Positions 1 to 7,675 of a DNA stretch of 13,051 nt are shown one piece after another (positions within the stretch are counted from its first letter, which is position 1; the number at the start of each line of letters is the position of its first letter). The DNA lies in assembly GCA_018262135.1 (NCBI GenBank), contig JAGTSD010000022.1:1-13051 (forward strand), written 5' to 3'. Made by a program: the position numbers and the translations under genes. Source of the DNA: Pseudomonadota bacterium. GTDB taxonomy: Bacteria; Pseudomonadota; Gammaproteobacteria; Competibacterales; Competibacteraceae. The notes beneath the pieces are model-generated. The model saw only the letters and a list, made by a program, of their open reading frames with translations, was not told the DNA's origin and searched no databases.

Positions 1-530
1 CCGACACGCACGAAAACCGTTCCCCCGCAAGCCGAACAGGGCGCGATGACGGCGGGTGCATGGAAGATCATCGGTTTGCCGCACGCCTCGCATTGCAGGC
101 TGCCCGGACCGGTAATTTCGCCGCTGCGATACTCGACCGGCTCCACACCCGCCTCAGCAGCCTCGAACGCCAGGAACTCCAGCCGCGACTGATCCACGCC
201 GCGCTGGAAGAAATCCAGCAGCCGGTCTTCCAGCAGCTCCACGTCGAAGCGCAGCCAAGCGCGCAGATCGCGGCCGGTGGTGGTCAGATACTGGCCAGCG
301 TCCTCCAGATCGCGCTTCAGATAGCCGCCGATCAGCCGCGCCTCCTCGCGGGTCAACTCCCCCAGTTCCACCGCCTTTTCTGCGGCATGTTCGATGCTGG
401 CGCGCAACCGGGGCAGCGCCTCCTGCTCGGCCTGCTCCAGTTCTTCCAGCCGGAGCTTGACCCGCTCCATCATCCGGTGATAGGCGTGAACCAGCGGATT
501 GCCGTGGGTCGGTTCAGTCGGTTCGGTCAT
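1..530 (-). CDS. DUF1451-family zinc-ribbon protein (3' end outside window)
   Basis: The frame starts at the ATG at 530 and is open to the window edge (176 full codons), so the C-terminus is cut off. A strong Shine-Dalgarno, GGGGAG at 539-544, lies 8 nt upstream and fixes the start. The protein is mostly a charged, probably helical region (roughly residues 15-135, rich in E, R and L, for example MMERVKLRLEELEQAEQE). A zinc ribbon follows, with paired CxxC knuckles at residues 147-150 (CEAC) and 165-168 (CSAC). This layout matches the DUF1451 'zinc ribbon-containing protein' family, whose E. coli member is YbeL; its molecular role is not established. The gene is 39 bp downstream of the rmf-like gene on the same strand, so the two may be co-transcribed. 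The family call is from memory of the pattern; the zinc knuckles are read directly. Confidence 0.8.
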   Translation of the reverse strand, partial: MTEPTEPTHGNPLVHAYHRMMERVKLRLEELEQAEQEALPRLRASIEHAAEKAVELGELTREEARLIGGYLKRDLEDAGQYLTTTGRDLRAWLRFDVELLEDRLLDFFQRGVDQSRLEFLAFEAAEAGVEPVEYRSGEITGPGSLQCEACGKPMIFHAPAVIAPCSACGGTVFVRV

Positions 531-569
531 CTCGATGGCTCCCCTTTCGCGGTAAGCGGTTACGTCATT

Positions 570-851
570 CTAATCGGACTCAACCCCAATACCCAAGGCA
601 GGCGGCGGCAATCGAACCGGCACAGTTGTGGGTGGCTGGCGAGGCCGTGACGGCCGCAAGTCGTCGGCGTCCCACCCGCGGGCGAGCGCCGCCCAGCCCG
701 CTACCCACGCGTGATAAAGGTGGCTGCCCGGGACATAGGGATTGCGATCCTCGCCTCGTGAAGCCGCTTCAACGCCCAGCCGGAAAGCCTGGCGCAACAG
801 CGGGGCCAGTTTCTTGGAAGAAGAATTCGTATTGCCGTGCATCATCCGCAT
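570..851 (-). CDS. Rmf/CrpP-like small protein (ribosome modulation factor fold)
   Basis: This encodes 93 residues. Residues 22-57 resemble ribosome modulation factor and the CrpP group. They have a G-x-x-A helix segment (FRLGVEAASRG), then NPY at 37-39, then a W-x-x-GW motif (AWVAGW, 48-53), in the same order and spacing as the E. coli Rmf core. Rmf is known to bind 30S ribosomes and promote 100S dimers in stationary phase. This protein has a longer N-terminus and a proline-rich tail (residues 68-86), so the function may differ and I give no gene symbol. The start is uncertain: ATGs lie at 851, 845 and 842 and none has a strong Shine-Dalgarno. The gene follows msbA after 47 bp of AT-rich DNA that may carry its own promoter. 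Confidence 0.7.
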   Translation of the reverse strand: MRMMHGNTNSSSKKLAPLLRQAFRLGVEAASRGEDRNPYVPGSHLYHAWVAGWAALARGWDADDLRPSRPRQPPTTVPVRLPPPALGIGVESD

Positions 852-859
852 TCGTAAAC

Positions 860-881
860 CAACATCACTTTGAGAATGTTG
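860..881 (-). promoter_or_regulatory. Small hairpin in the leader of the rmf-like gene
   Basis: On the minus strand CAACAT and ATGTTG form a 6-bp stem around a 10-nt loop, ending 9 nt before the start of the rmf-like gene. No U-tract follows it, so it is not a convincing terminator for msbA. It may be a leader structure or chance in AT-rich DNA. Confidence 0.2.
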
Positions 882-895
882 TGCATTTGAAACTA

Positions 896-901
896 ATTTT
901 A
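896..901 (-). promoter_or_regulatory. Possible -10 box for the rmf-like gene
   Basis: On the minus strand TAAAAT (5 of 6 matches to TATAAT) overlaps the msbA stop codon inside an AT-rich stretch. It would start transcription about 37 nt ahead of the rmf-like gene. No good -35 box lies at the right distance, so this is weak and rests mainly on local base composition. Confidence 0.2.
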
Positions 902-2656
902 TTTAAAAAGCAACTTTGTTGTTTGGTTGCTATCCCCTTGCATTCGGTATAAGCCCGCATACAGCCCGTTCCGGGCCAGCAGTTCGCCATGGGTGCCGAT
1001 CTCGACCACGCGCCCCCGGTCCAGCACCACGATGCGATCCGCGCTCTCGATGGTGGACAGCCGATGGGCGATGACGAAAGCAGTGCGGCCCTGGCGCAAG
1101 GCATCCAGGGCCTGCTGGACCTTGCGCTCCGACTGGGTATCGAGCGCCGAGGTTGCCTCGTCGAGGATCAGGATCGGGGCATTCTTGAGCAGGGCGCGGG
1201 CGATGGCCAGCCGCTGGCGCTGGCCGCCCGACAGCCGCGAGCCGTTCTCGCCGATCAGAGTCTCCATGCCTTGCGGCAATTCCCGAATGAATTCCAGGGC
1301 ATGGGCGTGTTCGGCCGCCTGAAGCAACTCGGCCTCGCTGGCCTGGAAGCCGGCCCCATAGGCGATGTTGGCAGCCACGGTATCGTTGAACAGCACGACA
1401 TCCTGGCTGACGTAGGCGATGTTGGCCCGCAGATCGGCCAGGCGCAGCTCGCGAATCGGCACGCCGTCCAGCCGGATCTCGCCGGATTGCGGTTCGTAGA
1501 AACGCGGCAGCAGGCTCATCAGGGTGGTCTTGCCGCTGCCCGAAGGACCCACCAGCGCGATGGTCTCGCCTGGTCGCACGTCGAGGTCGAACTGCTGGAT
1601 CACCTCGGCGCCGTCGGCCCGGTAGCGGTAACCGACCTGCTCGAACCGGACCTCGCCCCGGGCGCGCCCGAGGGTTTGCGTGCCCCGATCCGGCTCCGGC
1701 GGCTCGTCCAGCAGGGTGAAGATGGTTTCCGCCGCTGCCAGCCCTCGTTGCAGTTGCTCGTTGACCTTGGTCAGCCGCTTGATCGGCGACAACAGCATCG
1801 CCATCGCCCCGAACAGCGACACGAACCCACCGACGGTGATCTGGTCGGCGGCCGATTGCAGCGCGGCCAGGTAAATCATCGCGCCCAGGGCGACGACCGC
1901 CAGCAGTTGCACCAGCGGCCCACTGCCCTCGGACATGGCCGCCAGCTTCAGGTTGAACTGACGGACCCGGTTGTTGACCCGGTGAAACCGTTTCTGCTCG
2001 TAGTCCTGACCCCCGAAAATCTTGATGACCTTGTGGCCTTGCAGGATTTCATCAATGACGTGGGTCAGATCGCCCATCAATTCCTGCAACTCCCGGCTCA
2101 GGCGCCGCAGCCGCCGGCTGATCAGCCGCATCATCACGGCGATGCCGGGCGCGATCAGAAACGCCAGCAGCGACAACTTCCAGTTCAGATACAACATCCA
2201 GCCCAGCAGGCCGATCACCGCTACCCCATCCTTGACCAGCGTCACCAGCGCCTGGGTGGTGGCGGTCATCACCTGGGTCACGTCGTAGGTCAGGCGGGAC
2301 AGTAGACTGCCAGCGGAATGGTCGTCGAAATAGCGGGTCGGCAGGGACAGCAACCGGCCGAACAGGGCGTTGCGCAGATCCATGACCACCCGGTGGGCAA
2401 TCCATTCCATGGCCACGGAACCGACGAAGCCTGCGATGCCTCGTATGACAAACACCGCGACCAGCAGCAGCGGTATCAGCCGGATGGAATGCGGATCCTT
2501 GGCGACGAAGCTGCCATCCAGCAGCGGTTTGATCAGGGCCGGAATCAGCGGCTCGGTAGCCGCCGCTGCCACGGTGCCCAGCAGCGAGAGCGCGAAGATG
2601 CGGGCATACGGTCGGACGTAACTCAACAACCGCAGATACAAATCCTTGCTGTTCAT
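899..2656 (-). CDS. msbA: Lipid A export ATP-binding/permease protein MsbA
   Basis: MsbA is the inner-membrane homodimeric ABC transporter that flips lipid A-core from the cytoplasmic to the periplasmic leaflet using ATP. The 585 residues match the usual length (E. coli 582). Residues 1-310 form the membrane domain, with hydrophobic segments near 20-45, 60-85, 140-175 and 245-290. Family-typical strings are present, such as LIKPLLDGSF (41-50) and LKGHK-like LQGHKVIKIFGGQ (205-217). The nucleotide-binding domain has Walker A GPSGSGKT (370-377), signature LSGGQ (475-479), Walker B ILILDE (495-500) with the catalytic Glu, and H-loop His531. The last ~10 residues (NQTTKLLFK) are coded by unusually AT-rich DNA. 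The gene is divergent from hldE, 115 bp away; no strong Shine-Dalgarno precedes the ATG. Its neighbourhood with hldE supports the LPS assignment. Confidence 0.95.
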   Translation of the reverse strand: MNSKDLYLRLLSYVRPYARIFALSLLGTVAAAATEPLIPALIKPLLDGSFVAKDPHSIRLIPLLLVAVFVIRGIAGFVGSVAMEWIAHRVVMDLRNALFGRLLSLPTRYFDDHSAGSLLSRLTYDVTQVMTATTQALVTLVKDGVAVIGLLGWMLYLNWKLSLLAFLIAPGIAVMMRLISRRLRRLSRELQELMGDLTHVIDEILQGHKVIKIFGGQDYEQKRFHRVNNRVRQFNLKLAAMSEGSGPLVQLLAVVALGAMIYLAALQSAADQITVGGFVSLFGAMAMLLSPIKRLTKVNEQLQRGLAAAETIFTLLDEPPEPDRGTQTLGRARGEVRFEQVGYRYRADGAEVIQQFDLDVRPGETIALVGPSGSGKTTLMSLLPRFYEPQSGEIRLDGVPIRELRLADLRANIAYVSQDVVLFNDTVAANIAYGAGFQASEAELLQAAEHAHALEFIRELPQGMETLIGENGSRLSGGQRQRLAIARALLKNAPILILDEATSALDTQSERKVQQALDALRQGRTAFVIAHRLSTIESADRIVVLDRGRVVEIGTHGELLARNGLYAGLYRMQGDSNQTTKLLFK

Positions 2657-2726
2657 CGTATCAAGATCGAAAAGTGGGGAATAACGAGCGGGCGTCTTCG
2701 CGCCGTTGACCTGTGGCCTTCGCGTC

Positions 2727-2740
2727 CCATGCTATCATGG
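2727..2740. promoter_or_regulatory. Short palindrome over the hldE -10 region
   Basis: CCATG (2727-2731) and CATGG (2736-2740) are perfect inverted arms around CTAT, and they straddle the putative -10 hexamer at 2733-2738. The position would suit a repressor site in the divergent msbA/hldE region, but the arms are only 5 bp and no regulator is identified. It could be chance. Confidence 0.2.
2730..2738 (+). promoter_or_regulatory. Extended -10 promoter for hldE operon
   Basis: TGCTATCAT is an extended -10 element: TG at 2730-2731, one base, then TATCAT at 2733-2738 with 5 of 6 matches to TATAAT. The predicted transcript start near 2745 gives a leader of about 27 nt before the hldE ATG at 2772. 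A TTGACC at 2706-2711 is 21 nt upstream, too far for an ordinary -35, so the extended -10 is the main evidence. The remainder of the 115-bp divergent spacer must also hold the msbA promoter, which I could not place. Confidence 0.45.
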
Positions 2741-2771
2741 CATTTTTGCGAAACATCCTTAACAAAAATTT

Positions 2772-4199
2772 ATGAAACCGCATATTCCCCCTTTCGAGCC
2801 GGCCCGGGTATTGATCGCGGGCGACGTGATGCTGGATCGCTACTGGTACGGTCCCAGCTCGCGCATCTCGCCGGAAGCGCCGGTGCCGGTGGTCAAGGTC
2901 GAAGAGGTTGAGGAACGGCCCGGCGGTGCGGCCAACGTGGCGGTCAACATCGCCACCCTGGGCGGACGGGTTCGGGTGCTGGGTGTCGCGGGCGCCGATG
3001 AAGCCGCCACGGTGCTCGAAACCAAGCTGCACCGGCTGGGCGTGCCCTGCGAACTGATTCGCCAGCCTGGCCAGGCGACGATCACCAAGCTGCGAGTGCT
3101 GAGCCGCAACCAGCAATTGCTGCGGCTGGATTTCGAGGACGGCTTCCCCGGCTTCGACCCGGCCGCGCTGCGGGAACGCTTCCTCGCCCACCTGCCGGAC
3201 AGCGATGTCGTGGTGCTGTCCGATTATCAAAAAGGCGCGTTGCGCGGGATCGAGGACTTGGTCAGCGCCGCCCGCACCGCCGGCAAGCAGGTGCTGGTGG
3301 ACCCCAAGGGCCGCGATTTTGGCCGCTATCGGGGCGCGACCCTGCTGACGCCCAACCTGGCCGAGTTTGAAACCGTAGTCGGCCCCTGCCACAACCCGGC
3401 CGCTCTGGTGGACCGGGGCGAAGCCTTGCGGCAGGAACTGGAACTGGAAGCCCTGCTGATCACCCGGGGCGAACAGGGCATGACCCTGCTGCGCGCCGGG
3501 GCCGAGCCGCTGCATCTGGCGGCGCGCGCCCGCGAGGTCTACGACGTGACCGGCGCCGGCGATACCGTGATCGCTACCCTGGCCGCCAGCCTGGCCGCCG
3601 GGCTGGAGCTGCCGGCAGCGACGCTGCTGGCCAATCTGGCGGCTGGCATCGTGGTCGGCAAGCTGGGCGCAGCCAGCGTCACCGCATCCGAACTGCGCCG
3701 GGCGCTGTACGAACACGAGGAACCGCCGCGCGGAGTGCTGGACGAGGCGCAACTGTTATGGACAGTGGCCGACGCCAAGGCCCACGGCGAAGCCATCGTC
3801 ATGACCAACGGCTGCTTCGACATCCTGCACGCCGGCCACGTGACCTATCTGGAACAGGCCAAGCGGCTGGGCAACCGGCTGATCGTGGCGGTCAACGCCG
3901 ACGCCACGGTACGCCGGCTCAAGGGTCCCGACCGGCCAGTCAATCCGCTGGCGCAGCGGATGCGGGTACTGGCCGGACTGGCAGCGGTGGACTGGGTGGT
4001 CCCGTTCGACGAGGACACCCCGGAGCGGCTGATCTGCGCGGTGAAGCCCGATTACCTGGTCAAGGGCGGCGACAATGACCCAGCCCATATTCCCGGCAAC
4101 CGCTGCGTCTGGGATGCCGGCGGCCAGGTAGTAGTGATGGACTACATCGAAGGTTGCTCGACCACCAGCACCATCGCCCGAATTCTTCACCGACCATGA
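2772..4199 (+). CDS. hldE: Bifunctional HldE: D-glycero-beta-D-manno-heptose-7-P kinase / heptose-1-P adenylyltransferase
   Basis: HldE catalyses two cytosolic steps of ADP-heptose synthesis for the LPS inner core: phosphorylation of heptose-7-P at C1, and later adenylyl transfer to heptose-1-P. The 475 residues equal the usual length (E. coli 477) and align end to end from memory. The N-terminal ribokinase/PfkB domain (about 1-315) has the strings [12 protein letters not shown] (17-28), GGAANVAVN (51-59) and DVTGAGDT (258-265), with the catalytic Asp at 264. The C-terminal nucleotidyltransferase domain (about 340-475) has [12 protein letters not shown] (345-356), whose HAGH is the HxGH signature, and CSTTSTI near the end. 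No Shine-Dalgarno is visible before the ATG; the start rests on homology to the E. coli N-terminus. Its stop overlaps the next gene's ATG (ATGA), suggesting translational coupling. Confidence 0.96.
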   Translation: MKPHIPPFEPARVLIAGDVMLDRYWYGPSSRISPEAPVPVVKVEEVEERPGGAANVAVNIATLGGRVRVLGVAGADEAATVLETKLHRLGVPCELIRQPGQATITKLRVLSRNQQLLRLDFEDGFPGFDPAALRERFLAHLPDSDVVVLSDYQKGALRGIEDLVSAARTAGKQVLVDPKGRDFGRYRGATLLTPNLAEFETVVGPCHNPAALVDRGEALRQELELEALLITRGEQGMTLLRAGAEPLHLAARAREVYDVTGAGDTVIATLAASLAAGLELPAATLLANLAAGIVVGKLGAASVTASELRRALYEHEEPPRGVLDEAQLLWTVADAKAHGEAIVMTNGCFDILHAGHVTYLEQAKRLGNRLIVAVNADATVRRLKGPDRPVNPLAQRMRVLAGLAAVDWVVPFDEDTPERLICAVKPDYLVKGGDNDPAHIPGNRCVWDAGGQVVVMDYIEGCSTTSTIARILHRP

Positions 4200-5380
4200 G
4201 ACCACTGAATCCGATTCTGAACGTAGACGTCGCCATTATCGGCGGTGGCATCGCCGGCCTGTGGCTGCTGGCCCGGCTGCGCCAGCATGGTTACGGCGTG
4301 CTGCTGATCGAAAACGACCGGCTCGGCGCCGGTCAGACTCTGTGCGCGCAGGGCATCATTCACGGCGGCGCCAAATACAGCCTGGGCGGCCAGATCAGCG
4401 CATCCACCACGGCCATCGCCGGAATGCCGGAACTGTGGTGGCGCTCCCTGCTCGGTAAGGGTGACATTGATCTGCGCGCCGCGCGGCTGCTGGCCGATCA
4501 TCAATACCTGTGGGCGACCCGTGCCCCAACCTCGCGGCTGGCGGCGTTCTTCGCCAGCAAGCTGATGCGCAGCCGCATGGAGAAGGTGGCGGACGATGTG
4601 CCGGCAGTACTACGCCACCCGGAGTTTCGGGGCGTGGTGTACCGGCTGGATGAACCTATTGTGGACGTAGCCTCGGTGCTGGCGGCGTTCGCCGAGCGTT
4701 ACCACGAATCCATCGTGCTCAATCAGGGTCCGGTGACGCCGAAGGCGGATGGCACGCTCACCCTGCGCCACGCCGGTCAAGCGACCTGGGTGATCCGGCC
4801 GACCTGTACTGTATTCACTGCTGGCGCCGGCAATGCCGCGCTGCCGTGGGCGACGTTGCAACTGCGACCCCTGCACATGGTCATGGCGCGCGGCCCTGCC
4901 CTGCCCGGCCTGCTGTACGCCCACTGTCTGGGCGCCAGCGACGTGCCGCGCCTGACCGTAACCAGCCACTACGACGCCACCGGCCGGCTGGTCTGGTATC
5001 TTGGCGGCGGCCTGGCCGAGGATGGAGTTCAGCGCGACCGGCGCGAGCAGATTCACGCGGCGCGGCGGGAATTGGAAACACTCATACCGTGGGCGAACTG
5101 GTCACGGGCGGAGTTCGCGACCTTCACCATCCAGCGGGCCGAAGCCCAGCAGCCGCGCGGAAACCGGCCAGCCGAACCGGGCATCGCCCGCGACGGGCGG
5201 GTGCTCGCCGCCTGGCCGACCAAGCTGGCGCTGGCGCCGCTGCTGGCCGAACGCATCGAGGAAATGCTGCGCACGCTGGGCGCGCGGCCCCGGCCGGTGG
5301 ATTTGCGAGCGCTGGCGGACTGGCCGCGGCCGGACATCGCAGTTCCGCCCTGGGACCGGGAGGATCTGGAATGGAGCTGA
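4196..5380 (+). CDS. FAD-dependent oxidoreductase (DAO / glycerol-3-phosphate dehydrogenase-like)
   Basis: The 394-residue protein opens with an ADP-binding Rossmann beta-alpha-beta unit ([20 protein letters not shown], 11-30; GGGIAG at 16-21), and an acidic residue follows the second strand (IEND, 38-41). [13 protein letters not shown] (51-63) and TAGAGN (208-213) resemble the FAD-contacting segments of the glycerol-3-phosphate dehydrogenase/D-amino-acid oxidase superfamily. There is no signal peptide or membrane segment, so it is probably cytoplasmic or peripheral. The substrate cannot be told from sequence. I chose the ATG at 4196 because it overlaps the hldE stop (ATGA) and starts just before the Rossmann fold; the in-frame ATG at 4154 would lie inside hldE. 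The aldo/keto reductase gene overlaps its 3' end by 10 bp, pointing to joint expression and perhaps linked redox steps. Confidence 0.85.
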   Translation: MRPLNPILNVDVAIIGGGIAGLWLLARLRQHGYGVLLIENDRLGAGQTLCAQGIIHGGAKYSLGGQISASTTAIAGMPELWWRSLLGKGDIDLRAARLLADHQYLWATRAPTSRLAAFFASKLMRSRMEKVADDVPAVLRHPEFRGVVYRLDEPIVDVASVLAAFAERYHESIVLNQGPVTPKADGTLTLRHAGQATWVIRPTCTVFTAGAGNAALPWATLQLRPLHMVMARGPALPGLLYAHCLGASDVPRLTVTSHYDATGRLVWYLGGGLAEDGVQRDRREQIHAARRELETLIPWANWSRAEFATFTIQRAEAQQPRGNRPAEPGIARDGRVLAAWPTKLALAPLLAERIEEMLRTLGARPRPVDLRALADWPRPDIAVPPWDREDLEWS

Positions 5381-6195
5381 GACCGCTGGGTGCGACCGGT
5401 TTGCAGGTCAGTCCCCTGGGACTGGGCACGGTGAAATTCGGTCGCAATCAGGGCGTCAAATATCCCCGGGCGTTCGCGCTGCCATCGGACCGGGAAGCGC
5501 TGGCGCTGCTCGAACTGGCCTGGGATCTGGGCATCAACCTGCTGGATACTGCCCCCGCGTATGGTGAAAGCGAGGAGCGGCTGGGCCGGCTGTTGCGCCA
5601 ATGCCGGCGGGACTGGGTGATCGTGACCAAGGCCGGCGAGGAATTTCGCGAGGGCGCGGCCCATTTCGACTTTTCCGCCGCCGCCACTCGCGCCAGCGTC
5701 GAGCGCAGCCTGCGGCGGCTGGGCATCGAGGCGCTGGACGCGGTACTGATCCATTCCAGCGGCGATGATCTGGCGATTCTGGAGCGCGAAGCGGTGCTGC
5801 CGGCCTTGCTGGACCTCAAGCAGGCGGGTCTGGTACGAGCCGTCGGGATGTCCAGCAAAACCATCGCTGGTGGCCTGCACGCGGTAAGCTGCTGCGATCT
5901 GGTGATGGTGACCTACAACCTGGCCCAGCGGGAAGAGCTGCCGGTGATCCGCGCCGCCGGGGCCGCTGGCAAGGGGGTACTGATCAAGAAAGGCTTGCTC
6001 AGCGGTCATCTCGACCAGACTGCACAAAGCGATCCGGTACGGGCTTCGCTGGAATTGATCTACGCCGCGCCGGGGGTCAGCAGCGTGGTGGTCGGCACTC
6101 TGAGTCCGGCGCATCTGCGGGCGAACGCGGCGGCAGTAGAGAGCGTGTTGGGCCAGCCCGCCACATCCGATCCGGTTGGAACCGCCGCCGGCTGA
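5371..6195 (+). CDS. Aldo/keto reductase family protein
   Basis: This encodes a 274-residue TIM-barrel oxidoreductase, expected to use NAD(P)H to reduce a carbonyl to an alcohol, or the reverse. The family's catalytic tetrad is complete: Asp59 (LLDTAPAYG), Tyr64, Lys87 (IVTKAGE) and His128 (VLIHSS). The C-terminal VVVGTLSPAHL (240-250) fits the cofactor-binding segment of the family, which in other members often reads like IIPG. The protein is slightly short for the family (usually 280-330). The start is the ATG at 5371, because GGGAGG at 5358-5363 lies 7 nt upstream and [20 protein letters not shown] is the standard opening; the frame also stays open upstream inside the oxidoreductase gene, but that is shadow. 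The substrate is unknown. The 10-bp overlap with the FAD oxidoreductase gene suggests the two act together. Confidence 0.9.
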   Translation: MELRPLGATGLQVSPLGLGTVKFGRNQGVKYPRAFALPSDREALALLELAWDLGINLLDTAPAYGESEERLGRLLRQCRRDWVIVTKAGEEFREGAAHFDFSAAATRASVERSLRRLGIEALDAVLIHSSGDDLAILEREAVLPALLDLKQAGLVRAVGMSSKTIAGGLHAVSCCDLVMVTYNLAQREELPVIRAAGAAGKGVLIKKGLLSGHLDQTAQSDPVRASLELIYAAPGVSSVVVGTLSPAHLRANAAAVESVLGQPATSDPVGTAAG

Positions 6196-6327
6196 TTCCG
6201 ATTGAATCCTGATCTGCCCTATTCCCTGATAAAGGAAATGTTGATTGGGCTGGATGAGTTGGATGAAAACAGAACAGGTCTAATCAATAACCAAAAGCAC
6301 ACCAACACAAATGGAGCAGTCAAACCC
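6196..6327 (+). other. Low-GC spacer and leader before hisF
   Basis: These 132 bases are visibly poorer in G+C than the genes to the left. The frame of hisF is open back to 6202, but the encoded sequence does not look like HisF and I take it as untranslated. TCTAAT at 6279-6284 is a 5-of-6 match to a -10 box, without a well-spaced -35 (TTGGAT at 6259-6264 is only 14 nt away). hisF may thus have its own promoter, but this is weak. No terminator hairpin for the upstream operon is obvious. Confidence 0.35.
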
Positions 6328-7086
6328 ATGATCAAGATTATGCCCTGCCTGGACATGAAGAACGGACGAGTCGTCAAGGGAATTCACTTCGTTGATATCA
6401 AGGATGCGGGCGACCCGGTGGAAAACGCCGCCCGCTACCAGCAGGAAGGCGCCGACGAACTCGCCATGCTGGATATTGCCGCCACCCTCGAAAATCGTAA
6501 AACCCGCCTCGAGTGGGTCCGGAACGTATCCGCCGTGATTGAGATCCCCCTGACGGTCGGAGGAGGTATTTCAACCCTAGAAGATATCGAACTGTTATTT
6601 GAAGCCGGCGCGGATAAGGTCTCAATGAACAGCGCGGCGGTCAACCGACCTGCCCTCGTCAGCGAAGCCGCCAAGGCGTTCGGTTCAGAGCGCATCACCG
6701 TGGCGATCGATGCCCGGCGAAACAGCGCCATGCCCTCGGGGTTCGAACTGGTCGTTTCCGGGGGCACCAAGGCGATCGGAAAGGATGCCATTGAATGGGC
6801 CAAACAGTGCGAGGCGTTGGGAGCCGGCGTGATTCTGCCGACCAGCATGGACGGCGACGGCACGCAGGCGGGCTACGATATCCCGTTCACCCGCGCGATT
6901 TCCCAGGCGGTTCGCGTGCCGGTGGTCGCCTCGGGCGGAGCCGGCAAACTGGAAGACTTTGAGGAAGCTGTCACGCAGGGTGGCGCGAGCATTCTGCTGG
7001 CGGCTTCCGTCTTTCATTACCGGCTGCTGACTATCCAGCAGGTGAAGGAGTATCTGCGCCAACAAGGCCACGCGGTCGCCTTGTGA
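6328..7086 (+). CDS. hisF: Imidazole glycerol phosphate synthase cyclase subunit HisF
   Basis: HisF is the cyclase half of IGP synthase. With ammonia from the HisH glutaminase it converts PRFAR to imidazole glycerol phosphate and AICAR, linking histidine and purine synthesis. The 252 residues match the family length. Both catalytic aspartates are present: Asp9 (PCLDMKNGRVVKG) and Asp128 (VAIDARR). The phosphate-binding loops TVGGGIS (76-82) and ASGGAG (201-206) are intact. Departures from the common form are MDGDGT (174-179) where most HisF have MDRDGT, ILPTS for ILLTS, and a slightly longer loop after Asp128 (RRNSAMPSGFE). The ATG at 6328 fits homology; GGAG at 6313-6316 is a loosely spaced Shine-Dalgarno. 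No hisH, hisA or hisI is adjacent, and GC is lower than in the genes to the left, so it may be a second or transferred copy. Confidence 0.88.
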   Translation: MIKIMPCLDMKNGRVVKGIHFVDIKDAGDPVENAARYQQEGADELAMLDIAATLENRKTRLEWVRNVSAVIEIPLTVGGGISTLEDIELLFEAGADKVSMNSAAVNRPALVSEAAKAFGSERITVAIDARRNSAMPSGFELVVSGGTKAIGKDAIEWAKQCEALGAGVILPTSMDGDGTQAGYDIPFTRAISQAVRVPVVASGGAGKLEDFEEAVTQGGASILLAASVFHYRLLTIQQVKEYLRQQGHAVAL

Positions 7087-7140
7087 CCCATGCCTCGATC
7101 CGGGGCCATTCCGGAAATCCTCTGGTCTGGCCTCGACTGT

Positions 7141-7162
7141 AATACGCGAGGCGAAGCGTATT
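7141..7162. repeat. Hairpin at the convergent hisF / GIY-YIG junction
   Basis: AATACGC (7141-7147) and GCGTATT (7156-7162) form a perfect 7-bp stem around an 8-nt loop. It lies 55 bp past the hisF stop. The trailing T run is only three bases long, so it is at best a weak terminator. A smaller stem, ACGG/CCGT (7165-7168, 7175-7178), follows and touches the stop codon of the opposing gene. Together they may end transcription from both sides. Confidence 0.3.
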
Positions 7163-7177
7163 TGACGGTTTACGCCG

Positions 7178-7666
7178 TTAACAGTCGCCGATTAAAGGCT
7201 GCTCCACCACCGCCGCGTGTTCGGGGCAGCGCGCTTTCAGGGCAGCGACGAACGCAGCCCACGCAGGACGGTCGCGGAAACCGTACAAATGCGCGGGACA
7301 GCGGCAGTCGGAGGCGCCAAAGCGAAACGGCGGCGGCATCCCGCCCAGTTCCCTGGCCAGCACCGCTGCCCACAGGCATTCGCAGCGGACAGGGTCATGG
7401 CTGAACCAGACGGCTTCGAGCGCGACGTATTGCCGGAGATAATCAATATGCCAGTGCGGCCGCACCGCCAGCCGGCGGTGATGAGCCAGTCGCGCAGCCA
7501 CTCCGCCCGGTCCGAAGGCGCTGCCGGCATAGACCATCCAGCCCGGTGCCAGCGGCAACCGGTAGTGCCGGCCAATGGCGACGACGTCTGCGGTAGCGAT
7601 TCGCAGCAACAGGGCGTAGGTGCCCGGACGGGAGTCGGGTTCCGAAGCAGGAGTCACGGATTGCAC
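7178..7666 (-). CDS. DUF123 / GIY-YIG-type nuclease family protein
   Basis: This 162-residue protein matches the DUF123 branch of the GIY-YIG nuclease superfamily, which is also found fused to endonuclease III in some archaea. GTYALLL (15-21) is the GIY motif and GWMVYAGSAFGPGG (42-55) the YIG motif. Arg59 (AARL) is at the catalytic arginine position. The family string HWHIDYL (71-77) follows, then Glu96 (CECLWA), a candidate metal ligand, and FGASDCRCPAHLYGF (116-130) with conserved Cys, Asp and His. Cellular role and substrate are unknown. The start is a GTG at 7666, chosen because it lies 10 bp after the upstream gene's stop; another GTG at 7657 is possible. The 9-bp gap to the AlbA_2 gene suggests one transcript. 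Its GC resembles the chromosome more than that low-GC neighbour. Confidence 0.82.
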   Translation of the reverse strand: MQSVTPASEPDSRPGTYALLLRIATADVVAIGRHYRLPLAPGWMVYAGSAFGPGGVAARLAHHRRLAVRPHWHIDYLRQYVALEAVWFSHDPVRCECLWAAVLARELGGMPPPFRFGASDCRCPAHLYGFRDRPAWAAFVAALKARCPEHAAVVEQPLIGDC

Positions 7667-7675
7667 CGCTTTCGG

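Noticed and set aside
989..2305. 438-codon plus-strand frame opposite msbA
   Set aside because: It is antisense to a well-conserved gene, its product is Gln/Arg-rich without any domain, and it is typical of GC-rich shadow frames.
2661..3752. 363-codon minus-strand frame opposite hldE
   Set aside because: The product is low-complexity Gln/Gly/Ala-rich and lies antisense to conserved hldE codons; no ribosome site.
4846..5370. Possible N-terminal extension of the aldo/keto reductase
   Set aside because: The frame is open but lies inside the FAD oxidoreductase gene in another phase; the ATG at 5371 has a good Shine-Dalgarno and the canonical family start.
6202..6327. 42-codon N-terminal extension of HisF from a TTG
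   Set aside because: HisF family proteins begin at the MIKIMPCLD-type segment; the upstream codons look like spacer and lack a ribosome site.
6328..7086. HisF-like LPS amidation protein (WbuZ type)
   Set aside because: Proximity to LPS genes suggested it, but both catalytic aspartates and the CLDxKxGRVVKG opening are those of true HisF, and WbuZ-type proteins diverge there.
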